Notes under the pieces: generated by a model
Database searches by the model: none
Told to the model about the DNA's origin: nothing
Seen by the model: the letters and a program-made list of their open reading frames with translations, nothing else
Position numbers and translations under genes: made by a program
Source: Eremophila alpestris peregrina
Taxonomy: Eukaryota; Chordata; Aves; Passeriformes; Alaudidae
Assembly (NCBI GenBank): GCA_009792885.1
Contig: WMCF01000016.1
Location: forward strand, 16,108,685 to 16,172,684
DNA length: 64,000 bases
Direction: 5' to 3'
Shown here: positions 22,601 to 33,800 of the stretch, piece after piece
Layout: each line of letters opens with the position of its first letter
Position numbering within the stretch: position 1 is the first letter of the stretch

Positions 22601-24539
22601 CAAAAGCCATTCCTGGCTGCCCCCCGGGCCAGGAGGTGACAGATGACTGATCTCTGTGTCCCTGCATGTTTGTAACCATGTGAGTGAGTGCCTGTAAGGG
22701 TCTCATTGCCCTGTGCTCTCTGAACCACCTCTCACTGTAATCCCAGAAGGAGTGCAGAGAGACCAGACTTGGAGGAAGAGGCAGCTCCAAGAGTCTGGGA
22801 ATCAAAATTTACAATAAATCCTTAGACTTGCTGTAAACAGCCCCTGAGAGGGTGGCACAGGAGCACAGCAGAGAGAGAGGCAGCAGAATCCCCCTCTGGA
22901 ACCTCTGCCAGCTCTACCAGCTCAGGCTGGGTTTAGCAAAGAGCAGGAGCTGCCAAGGACCCCAGACTTGGCTCCAGCTCCCTGTCCTGGAGCTGGGTGT
23001 TGCTGGATGCTGCTGCTGGCAGCACAGTCTGGGCATCACCTCTTGTCCAACCAGATGTGATGGCTCAGACTGTGGCAGCCACTCTCCAGCCTCCCTGCAC
23101 AGGCATGATGGTATTTGGGAGAACATCTCACATCCTTGGGGGTTTCCTGTTTAATTCTCAACCTAAGGAACTGCAGCAAATGATCCCTGTCTTACACGCT
23201 TGTGGAATTCAGTGAGATTAGATTAGGGGTAAATTCTTCCCATATTTCTTATAGGGCTGATAGCTCTGCCCTGGCTTTCAGATTGACTTCCCCATCCCCA
23301 GCTCATTAATCACCGGGGTGTTTTGTGTCTCTGTCGTTTTCAATACCGTTAACTCAGCAGGAGTAATCTGTCTGTTCCAGCAGCCCATGGTGTCAAGCCA
23401 GTGACCTGTCAGGGCTGCCTGACCCCTCCCTTTGAAGGCTGAGCGAGGGGTGGCCAGCAGAAAGCTGGGACACGCTCCACTTGGTGAAGAGAAAGCTCCC
23501 CATGGCCCGTGCATGGGGCGTGTGGCCGCTGTGTGTGAGGGGCGGCCACAGCTCTGGGACCAGATCTCCTGCAGCACTTCCCCCCTTCCCCTGGGCAGAA
23601 AAAAAACCTGCTTTCCAGTTTAGCAGCGTTTTCCTGACAGTGCTCAGCAGCTGGATCAATGCAGTGGTTCTTTAAAGGCAATAAAGTTCTTGACTGAGGG
23701 CAGGAGCTGATTTCCAGTGAGCAGTGCATCCCATGGCCCGGCTGCCTTCTAGGGCTGCCACTCACTCAGGAGCTGTGATTCATGCCAAGGGTGGTTATTT
23801 CAAGGATAGAAAGAAAGAAATAAACCTCTTTGTCTTAAATTAAGTTCTTTAAGTGTTTTGTTATTTGTTTCTGGACATAAACATCCATTCAGCCTTCTTC
23901 CTCCCTCACCCTGAGTATCAGCCCCTCATACAGGAACACCCACCCATCACTCTCAGGACACTCAGGCATGCAAGGCTCCCGACTCCCAGCCATCCATACC
24001 CAAGATCTGTGATGCTTCCAAGCAGAAGGATCATTAGTTAAGGGACTCTTTTGGAGAGCACTCAGCATTTCTCAGGCTCTGTTTCTTTTCTGCCTGCTGT
24101 ATCGTTTGACCTGAGTTTCTGAGAGCTGAGGCATTGCAGAGGGGCTTGAAGAAACATAATTTCCCTGTCCCAACAGGTTTTAGAAAAGCCCAAGCAGAGA
24201 ACAATTCTCTCACTGATCAGGGAGGCTGGGTTTTTTTTCTCCTTAGATCAAGAATGTCACAACTGTTTTGGAGGCAAATGACTGATTTTTATCTGGTGAG
24301 GAAGGAGAAATCCGACAAAGTTATCTCTGAGCAGTGGCAAAGCCCCCAGCATGGGCTAGTGACAATTAACCCAGTGTGTGGTTTTGGGCTATTAAACCTC
24401 AGCAGCAAAGCAGAGCACTGAAGCTGAGAAACCCTAGAAAAACCAGCTCTAGCAGCAGCTTCAGCATAGTAAAAAAGCACAAAACCTCCTGGGACCCAAA
24501 TTACAGCATTATAAGATACAACACAAACATAGAAGACGG
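19601..24539. other. Non-coding interval; CpG-rich block near 20.6-21.1 kb
   Basis: No protein family recognised in any frame. The block 20610-21080 is CpG-rich and includes ctgcgctaattgg, ttttaatgagg and a GATA-type cgttatctgc. It has the look of an enhancer or a second promoter. The remainder is ordinary unique sequence. Confidence 0.4.
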
Positions 24540-24606
24540 TGCCAGGGGATGGGGAAAAGGTAATCTTTAGGGTCCCTTCCAACTCAAAACATTCCATGAT
24601 TCTCTA
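24540..24606 (+). mobile_element. CR1 3'-tail fragment
   Basis: The string 'tagggtcccttccaactcaaaacattccatgattct' is the extreme 3' end of a CR1 element in forward orientation. Only the last 60 or so bases are recognisable. Confidence 0.75.
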
Positions 24607-24759
24607 AAGATGAGTAGAACTTTTCATGGCATGCTAGGGCAAACAGTGGCAGAGTGAGCTCTGCTCTCTCTGCAGGGGCTGGGGTAAGACCAGTCACCCA
24701 TGAGTTACTCTGCACGAAGCTGTAAAACATAACGAAGCTGCCAGTGAAAGCTCAGGACT

Positions 24760-25260
24760 GATTAACCCGGGCTCAGCCGCTCCCACTGGGAATGCTATCC
24801 CAACCATCTCTCACGGGCAGCGAACCGAAGGGAGCCCCAGCCCGGGCTGCCCGAGCTAATTAACAATTACGCCCATTGCTCATTACTCACCGGCCGGCGG
24901 GATCCCAGCGGCGATGCCCACCCTGCCGCCAGCCCAGCGGCTCCAGTGTCTTCTCCCAGGGAAGCCAGAGCACCTGGAGGCGGCAGGAGGAGCCGGAGGT
25001 GGGGAGGACAGCCGGGGGCAGCCCCTCATTCATCGCCAGCCCCGGCTGCGGGGATGCTCCGTGCGCACTCCGCAGTTGCCATCTAGCGGTGTGAGATCGG
25101 TGCGGGCCGAGCTGCCAGCGAGACACGGGGAAATTCGTCTTCTCCCGGGAAGTCCCGTCCCTGCAGCTCGAGGCCCACCTCATGGAGGGGGATAGGAAAG
25201 CACCGGATGCTGCTGTTGAGGACTGGGAAGCCGAAGAGCAGCGCGGTGGATGGGACAGGC
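24760..25260 (-). promoter_or_regulatory. CpG-rich block with splice donor: candidate semaphorin first exon and promoter
   Basis: CpG density is well above the surroundings. On the minus strand a GC-rich stretch (25130-24891) ends in CGGCCG followed by the consensus donor GTGAGTAATG. Beyond the donor (24853-24890) is a homeodomain-site cluster (agctaattaacaattacg, cattgctcattactc). It lies upstream of, and on the same strand as, the semaphorin, whose 5' UTR exon begins with an acceptor at 13611-13612. Joining the two would give an 11.3 kb first intron, plausible for the family. There is no direct evidence of transcription. Confidence 0.4.
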
Positions 25261-25435
25261 TCATGGACACAGGCATCGGGGTTAGGAAGGAAAGCTCTGG
25301 TCCACGAGCAACTCCAGCAAAACGTGATGGAAGGCAAATCTGGGAGGATTTAGGCTCCAATGCACAAGCACAGTGCAGCAGGAGCAGACACAGATGGACC
25401 TGATGTAGTAACTATATATTTCCCCTTGCATCCTG

Positions 25436-25935
25436 TGTTCAGTTTTGGGCCCCTCACTACAAGAGGTGCTGGAGAATGTCCAGAGAAGAGCAATGGAGCT
25501 GGGAGCACAGTCTGATGAGAAGGGGTTGAGGGAACTGGGGGGGCTCAGCCTGGAGAAGAGGGGGTACAAGGAGTCCTTATTGCTTCCACAACTCCCTGCA
25601 GCAGGTTGGAGCTGGGGGGGAGGGGTTCGGGCTCTTCCCCCAGGCAACAAATGTTGTTGTTTAAGCAGCACAAGAGGATAGAACAAGGGCAAATAGCCTC
25701 AAGTTTTGCCAGAGAAGGTTTAGATGGGATATTAAGAAAAATTTCTTCACTGAAAGGATTGTCAGGCATTGGAACAGGCTCTTCAGGGAAGTGGTGGAGT
25801 CACCATCCCTGGAGGGATTTAAAAATCATGTAGAAGTGGCATTTGGGGACATGGTTTAGTGGTGGGCTTGGCTCTGTTAACAGCTGGGCTCGGTGATCTT
25901 AGAGGTCTCTTCCAATCTAAATGATTCTGTGATTT
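25436..25935 (+). mobile_element. CR1 LINE fragment (ORF2 end and 3' UTR)
   Basis: Forward-oriented CR1: 'ggctcagcctggagaagagg', then a stretch with an internal deletion, 'ttcttcactgaaaggattgtcaggcattggaacaggct' and the tail 'ggtctcttccaatctaaatgattctgtgatt'. It is the longest CR1 copy in the window. Confidence 0.93.
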
Positions 25936-28900
25936 ACAAGGTGTTTTTTTGCTCCAGACAGGCTCTGGGCTGACCCTGCAGCCTGAACGCCCATCAGTGG
26001 CTGGGGAGCATGAGGTGCATTCCTGGAGCATATTGGGTTTGGTTTCATCTAAAAGGAATCTGGTTGATACTGGCCCAAGCCAGACCTCTCCTGAGCTGCT
26101 CCAGGACACAATCCAAAAGTGGGGGAAGTTGTGAGATGGATTTCAGAAGTGCACCCCAGAGCCAAATTAATGGACCAGGCACAGCCCAACAGAACTTTGG
26201 GGAAAGGGGACTTCCCTGTCTTTGCAAGAGAGCTCTTGGCCCCTCTCCTATGCCCCACCAATAGAAGGACCCAAGGGAGTTACCCAAGACCCGGCTGAGG
26301 CCCTGAGGACACTCAGTGGCCTCAGGTGAGCCCCCATCCACCCATCTGCTGCCCACTGGATTGGGGACTGCATTTAAGGCTAGGTCAGTGCTGTGAGCAC
26401 TCTCTCAAGCTGTGCTGCAGGTCCAGGCTTTTCTCCTGGCCAGACTTCAGGCTGAGGTGGGCAGCCCCATCTCATGGATGGACCTTGGACAGGAGATATA
26501 GGCAGCTTTGTTGCCAGCTGCCCCTCTTTAACAGGAGTCCAAACCACCCCCACACAGGTGCTCCAGCGCCTCAGGCTGAGCCTCTCCTTCCCTGGTGATG
26601 GAGCCCAGCATGGGGCAGTGTGAAATCCTGCTGTAGGTGGGCAGAGGGATGTCCTGGGGTGGGAGATGCTCACTGGGTGTCTGCAGCAGCAGCAGTGCCT
26701 GTGGGGTGATGGCTGGGGCAGCTTCAGGGGTGAGCTCCAAGCTGTTACCCAGCCCTCTGCCTTTTCTGGACCAGCCCATCCTTCCATTGTGTGGACTGGG
26801 GACTCTGTCCCTGGGGGGCAATGCTCACATTCCCAGCTTCCTTGCAGCACTCCCAAGCACTCCACGGGGAAAGAGGTGCACTTTAACAGCTGGACAGGAC
26901 TGGCCTCCCCCAGGCTGCAAAAAGGGCAGAGCAGCACACACACACCCACACATCCACCAGCAGTAGTTTGACCAGACCACAACCCCTTCAAAATGTGCTG
27001 GCAAGAAAAATCCACACAAAGCTTGGACAAGGGCTCGTGTCCATGCTTATCCCAGCTATTCCAGGCAGTGTGACTGACTACAGTGTCATTCATCTTCCTC
27101 TGAACCTTTGTGCTACCGAAAGGAAGTCCATTAAAGTGCAGCTTCACAAAGATTATACTTGTGACATTTGAAAGCATTAATGTCCCCAGCACAGGAACAA
27201 AGAACAGAATGGTCTTTGTATGGATATGGATAAATAAGGAAATGGAGAACCTACATTAAAATAGGGGCATGAATTGAGCAGCAACCTCCTCTGAACACTG
27301 AACTCCTGTTTCTCGAGTCTTAGAACATGAAATGAGCAAAATTGTTCATCATATTCACCTGGTATCTGAGGGGTGACCTCCAGCCTCATCCTCCTTCCAG
27401 CAGCCCTTCTCTCCCTGAGGCAGGTCACTGCTGCAGAGGGAAGTGCATTCCCTGGCTTCTCTCTCTTCTTCCCTTTTACAAACACTTCCCTCAGCCCAAC
27501 TTGCTGTTTTGTTCTATTTACAAAGCACAGCTCCAGCTCTTTACATAAATATGTTTCACTGAAAAGGGCCTGAGTCATTGCTGAATCAATATTAATACGA
27601 ATAAATATTGGAAATCGAAGACTACCTATTTGCTTTGCATTGGGAAAGGGTGGGGAAAAAAAAGCTCTTGCTCCAGAACTTCTCAGATGTCTGAGGCAGC
27701 CTCCTGCATACCAACCTGTGTGACTGATAGAGCTCAGAGACCAACACTCCCTTGGGCAGAGGTCCAGGCAGCAGTGCCTCCAACCCTCTAAATGGTGGAT
27801 TTAACCTCCCCTTCAGCTCCACTTTCAGTCCCAGGCTCCTGTTGCCTGTTCCTTTTAAATTAAATAATCCATTTAGCCCCCTTGTTCTGCCTTCTCTCCC
27901 TGGGCTTTTTGTACACACAGTTCCATTCATCCCAACCTTAGTTATGGGTCACCCCAGTCCTCCTCCTGTGTGTAACATCTGCACACCAAGCAACTGCTCA
28001 CAGGACTTACCCTGTGAGTTGTTCCAATTCTCCTACTAGGACCTTCCAAAAATACAAACAAGTTGTAACTTAAGCCATACCCATCACCACAGGATGGCAC
28101 ACAAGGCAATGTGCTGAACACAGCCACAGCAGAAGAGCAGTGGTGAGTAATCTCTGAAATAAAAGCAAAATAGTTATAAGATGTATAGGTAGCTGCATTT
28201 CAGCTATGGCTTTGGGCACCATCCTTTAAAAATATTAAAGACATAAAACCACTGCACCAAGGATAAATAGTTGGGGTTTCTGCATCACCAACTACGCTGC
28301 TGTTTTCCCAAGAGAATATGATGTTTTCTGGTTTGGTGCTTCTTTGTTTAGCTTCTCTCTCTATTTGTCTGTTCCAGTTTGTGAATAACCTCATTCCAGC
28401 CACCTCAACCCAGCCCCAGCGGAGGGCTCCATGTCCCCTGATCCTGGATGTCCCCCTGCAGATGCACAGCATGGGTAGATGCCATGCCTATGGATAGATG
28501 TAAGTGCAGTCTCTACACACACATCTTCAAGGGAATACACAGGAGCTCACTCTGGGTTACCTTGGAGAAGTGGAATTGTGAAGAATTAAGTCAGTATCTA
28601 TCCAGGGCACACCTTGATTTTCCATGGGCTGGCACTGGGATATTTCCTACAGTTTAGGTGTTGTCAAGCCACAACCAGCACATCCCCAGAAATCCCACAC
28701 TTGTGGGAGTAACATTGTGTTGCTCTGACCTCTTACAACACAAACAATATTCCTGATTTCCCATAAACATTTACTATAATTGCCAAAATATTAGAAGCAA
28801 ACACACCAAGTATTTAGAAGATTAATAAAACCAATGGGAGGTAGATCTACCACCACAGACAGAAGAAGGGTTTCTCTGGATTTGAGATGGAAACATCCTA

Positions 28901-30545
28901 CAAGTAGATATTTTTAATAAGTTTTTTTCCCATTTTCACAGAAGTCTGCTCCTGCTCCTCTTCTGTTCCTGACTTAAGCCCTGGCAATGGGCCTGCAAGG
29001 AAAATGTGTTGCCTCTCCTTTCACACACTCACATCACAGACTAGAAGCAAGCAAGCACATGACTTAAGCCAAGGAACATACATTATTTAGTGTGGTCCAT
29101 CTGTCCAAGGGAAGCTGCTCTTACATTTATCTGGTTTATTATCTTCTAATTAATCACGTATTATCAGTCGTTAACAGGCTTTCACTAAGATGCATGTACC
29201 CACTTAGCAAATTAATAAAATCAGCTAATGGGCTCCCACATTTGGCAGCTGTAAAGGCTCCCTCTGGTTGTCTTGGGAATGATGCTCTGTGGGTGCTCAT
29301 TTTTGGCACACCCAGGTGCCCAACACACCCAGGTGCAGGACAGCCTGTGCAGCAGCTACCAATCTGCACCCAGATTTCCCTCTTCCCCGCCCTGAAAATG
29401 ATGCCCCATCAGTCATACTTCTTCCCCCTTTGTGCATGGATAATTTCCAGACTTGACAGCACCAGCTGGTTATGCCACCACCATTTCTCCCTGTGTGGGT
29501 CTTCATCCCCAGGAGCCCATCACCTTCCTCACCCATCCCTTACATGCCTGGGGCTCCCAGGAAGACTGAAGGTCCTCATCCCCCATGCACTCACCAGTAC
29601 CATGCACACCTCCAGCACCCCTGGGTGCAGCACCAGGGGCCACAATACTGCAAACGAATCCTCCACACTCCTCTGGCACTGCCTGTGCCAGAGACAAGGA
29701 AACACAGCTTGGACAGGTCTTCTGCTGCCTTTGGAAGTTGTCAGCTCTTGCAGGTGGCTCTTCACCTCCAAATCCCGCTGTCTTCAGCTTCCACATCTCC
29801 TGCTTTCCCTTCTTTGGGGTATTTGAAAGCAGTGCCAGGCCCTGCTCTCTGGAACAGGAAGGTGGTGGTGGGTACCAGCTCCTCATCATGAGATCTGCCC
29901 CCACCAGCCACGGCCATTGGCATCATTCTCATCCCTGCAGGCCACACTCACCCTTGTCCCCCTGCTGTGCTCACACAAACTTCCCTGTGCTGTCTCCACA
30001 CCTCCCCAGGACAAGCCAGCAGCACCTACTTGGCTTTTCCTCTGCTCCCCTGACACCCTGGGCCAGCAGGATTTATGTCCCCACATAACACTGCCACCAG
30101 ATCCAGCCCACCCCATGTGGAATGTTCTGCCCTGGCTGGGATGCCCAGACAACTCCCAGCACTAATGAGGTCACCTTCAGCCATTAAGCTCCTGCTATTA
30201 ATTGAACCTTAGACCTCATCAGTTGCCAGGATGAATCCCACAGAGATCACTCAAGCTGCTGAATTCCTCCCAGGCCTTGGGGCCATCTCCTGCTCCCAGC
30301 TCCCATCCTGACCCAGGAACTCCCATCCTGACCCATGGCACCAGGGGTATCTGTCCCTTGAGATGACAACAAACACGCTGCAGGACAGTGGCACTGCTGG
30401 TAGGGTCTCCAAGCTACCAAACCTGTTCCAGTCCCACCAACACAGCTGCAACTTCCAGTGACCTCATCAGCAGAGAGTGAAACACAATGGGAATCTTTCA
30501 AAGCACCATGCTTTTTTTAAAACACACAATTTTAGCCACAAGACA
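25936..30545. other. Intergenic interval downstream of RBM6; no gene seen
   Basis: Lies between the RBM6 poly(A) site and the candidate semaphorin promoter. Several chance frames are open, the longest 270 codons (27192-26380, minus), but none resembles a known family or shows exon borders. A short (CA)n-like patch is at about 26935-26960, and a tandem pair of ctcccatcctgaccca units is at 30300-30335. Confidence 0.5.
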
Positions 30546-30565
30546 AACACTGACAAATTTTCAAT

Positions 30566-30571
30566 TTTATT
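30566..30571 (-). terminator. RBM6: RBM6 poly(A) signal
   Basis: AATAAA on the minus strand, 128 nt past the stop codon, giving a very short 3' UTR. No other canonical signal is seen nearer the stop. Confidence 0.7.
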
Positions 30572-30698
30572 AAAAAAATTCTAGCAGCAAAACCTGTAAC
30601 AATTCAAAAAACCAAAAAAAAAAAAGACCAAACCTTCGAAAGAACATGACACAGAGAGAAAGAGATGGAGAGAGACATATCTGGGGTTCCCCCACTGT

Positions 30699-30824
30699 TC
30701 ACTTCAGTTCCTTATAGCGGGCGAACATCACCCTCCGGACCGCATCGCGGTACGTCTCGTTGGACTGCCTCTTGGGGGGCTTCCCTGGGGCCCCCAGCCC
30801 AGGGCCCTTCCTCCTGTTGTCTGC
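30699..30824 (-). CDS. RBM6: RBM6 terminal coding exon
   Basis: 41 codons and TGA. Reads GPGLGAPGKPPKRQSNETYR followed by DAVRRVMFARYKELK. Human RBM6 ends in the same block with a final D in place of K. This is the strongest single piece of evidence that the gene is RBM6 and not RBM5 or RBM10. Confidence 0.95.
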   Translation of the reverse strand, partial: ADNRRKGPGLGAPGKPPKRQSNETYRDAVRRVMFARYKELK

Positions 30825-33800
30825 CTGCAAACAGACACAGCTTGTGTTAGTGATTTCTCCTCCCATAAATAAGAAGCTTCCCTGGGCTGCTTCAGGACTG
30901 CTGACTGCTCCTGTGCGGATCCACGAGCGGAGGAAGAGCAAGTGCTCTGTGTTCTTCCAAAAGCTGTTTAGGAAAAACTACAGACCCTTTGTGGGCAACA
31001 AAAGCAGCCAGCAAATGCCCAGTGGGAATCAAACCCCAGGGATCAGCTGTGGAGGAGCATACAGAGGAGTGGGCAGCCAAGGATGGGCAGCCAAGAGGCA
31101 GCGCCGGTGAGCCAGGATTGAAAGTGAGCAAAGGAAAGCACTGGCGAGAGCTGGGCTCTTGGGGAGCTGTTTGCAGTTTGCCTGCATTGGCACAAGCTCA
31201 GCTTTTCTCTCCAACAGAGCTCCCATGGGCACTGGTACCTCGCTTGGAATTTCAACCAGTTTTCAAGCACTGGCTTTTGCAGCCAGCACCTGCATTATTC
31301 AGCAATAATAATCTGCTGAAATATGCCTGGAGTTAGCCCAGGAGAGCAAACCCGAGGCTGGAAGTTTCTCTGGCTTTTCAGACCAACCTGCCTGAATATC
31401 AGAGATCTCACCAGCTGGGCCAAGAGATCAGAGTTGTGTGGGGTTGGCATGGTCACATGGCTTTGCCCAGCATGACCTGGAAGTGGAAGGCAAGCACATC
31501 TCTTCTGGCCTTTCTATGAGCTGTATCAGGGCTGTGCTTTGCCATCAGCTGCACATGCAGCTGGGGAGCCCTGATGGGAGCTCAGACCTCCCAGAGTGTG
31601 GAGCTGGCTCCCAGCAAAGCCTGTTTTATGGGCACAGGGACCTCAGCACAAGGACTGAGCAGCAGCTGGGGCCAGTTCCTGCTGTCTGCACTGAAGAGGG
31701 ACTCTTGCCTCATGTACATGGGCTCAAGCAAACATGCGTCACAAAGCTTCAAATATTTGCTTTAATGATCTACTTGACTACAGGCTGAACGTCACCCCTT
31801 GAGCCCTGCTCCAAGCTGGCCTTCAGCAGAGAGCATGGACACCCCAGCACCTGGCCAGCCATGAACCTGCCACCAGAGCACAGTGCTGCTCATGTGGCCC
31901 TGGGCAAGGCAGAGCAGACCCTGCCCCAGGCTGCTTCTCTGATAAACCCTCTGCTGGAAATTAAGGTCCTCTGAGAGTCCAGCCTATCACAGAAGGTAGG
32001 ATCTACCTGACCCTGCCTATCCCTGACATCCCTTGCCAATGGGCCTCTGCTCCTTGTCAGGTGCTATATCTTGGTATTATCTTCTGATGTCCAGAGTCTG
32101 CAATGGCAGCAAGAGCCTCACAAGTGCTAAGCAGAGCAGACAAAGAGCATCTTGGGCCCTGTGGCTTTGGCTATGCTCACACCTCCCCAGGGGAAGTTCA
32201 CCTTTTTCCCCAGCTCACATTGCTGCAGAGAACCGAGCTGGTGACCTGTTCAAACCCCAGCCTGACTTTGAGCAAGTACTAATGAGATGCTCACACCCTT
32301 CCTGCTCACTGTTACTCTATTTTCAACACCTCCAGATCCGTATAAATTCTAACCTTGTTCTACAGCCAACATATTTGCAGCCCCTCCCAGCCTGCAAAGT
32401 TCATCAGTGCACACTTATTATTCCATCAAGTGGGTGCTGAGATTTGCAGCCTGACTTGAACTCCCTCCAGCTGTCCTGGGAAACATTATGGGCTGCAGGA
32501 CAGTGATGTGCTTTGAAAGACAGGGAAGACTCACCTCCACTGGTGATGCTGTGCCCTGCTGGTTGTGGCCAAAGCCCTTCTTCCACCCTGGAGACTGCAC
32601 CATTCGGTTCCCTTTGTTGTTACTTGGGTCATAGTCACTGCAAAAGAACCAAAATCAATTGTCCAGTCTTGCAACGCTTCAAACACATGCCAGGGATTTT
32701 TAGTTCTGCTAAAAGAACCTTCATTGACATTTCAGCCTCTCATGAGGGATATCCAAGTTTCTTGCCAGAAGCACACTGCCTAAGGAAACCATCAAGGCGG
32801 ATTCTGTGTGCAGGGCTCACACACCCTCTGACTGCAAAATTTCTTGTCCCACTCAGGAGGAAATGCACCAGGGCACAGGAAATGAGCTCACACACCAAAA
32901 TATTTACAGTGTAAGCAAGCCAGAAGCCCTCTATGCTTGTATTTCTTAATTAAAAGTCTTAGCAATAGCAAGAAAGCAAAGTCTAATCCCTGCTGCTCTG
33001 TCAGATCTTTCCTTTCTCCCAGTGCTCAACAGATGCAGTGTTGATTCGGACACTCTTTCTCCCACCTCATTACTCATCCAAGACCATTAACCAAAAGCCA
33101 TAGCTTTGAAAACCTCTTAGCATAAAAGACTCTTCCTTCAGACAATTTCTGCTTTCTGTCTGCTGGTGACACTGCACACAAACTGTTCTAGTTTATCTAA
33201 CAGCTATTCCAGAAAAACAGGGAAGATGTGGATGTTTAAACTGCAAGACACAAAGGAAAGGTCTCCATCTGAGGTGCTGTGCCAGAAGAAAACAGGCACA
33301 GAACCAGTTCTATCTTCAACACATGCCTGGCCGTTCCTCAGCCCACTGAACACGCGAGCTCACAGCAGGCAGGCCTGTCGAGAGCTCCACACAGCACGCA
33401 CTTTCTTCCTCCACCTACTCTGAATGAGATGGAAACAGCTCCCAGTGTTCCTCTGAGTCAAGGAACAGATGAAACACAGCTTTGCTCTTTCTTTCAATGG
33501 CTAGATGCCAGGACAGGAGGGCAGCAAGTGCCTTAAGGACGAGGCGGATGGGAACAGGCTGCATTCCCCTCTCTGTCCAGCCAGACACACTCAGACCCCC
33601 ATCTCACCCCTCCAGCACCAGGCAGCTTTTCTGTGTTCTGCCCTAAACCCTTGTTTCCACCCCAGTCCTTTCCTGACCTCTACGAGATGTCCTGCAGTAC
33701 AACAGGCTCACTCTGAGTCTGGCTGGCTGTTACTGTGCAGACCTACCCCACTGGACAATGGCCAGCCCTGATCTGCCAGCAGCACACATCCCATCCCAAC

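Noticed and set aside
24887..25360. 157-codon minus-strand frame over the CpG block
   Set aside because: Serine/arginine-rich translation of CpG DNA. The block is better explained as a promoter or non-coding exon with a splice donor.
26380..27192. 270-codon minus-strand frame in the gene-free interval
   Set aside because: No domain, no exon borders in phase and no similarity that I recognise. Its range overlaps other chance frames on both strands.
29092..29826. 244-codon plus-strand frame
   Set aside because: His/Pro/Ser/Leu-rich, no domain, and several overlapping frames open in the same DNA. It is antisense to the RBM6 downstream region, with no poly(A) or exon support.
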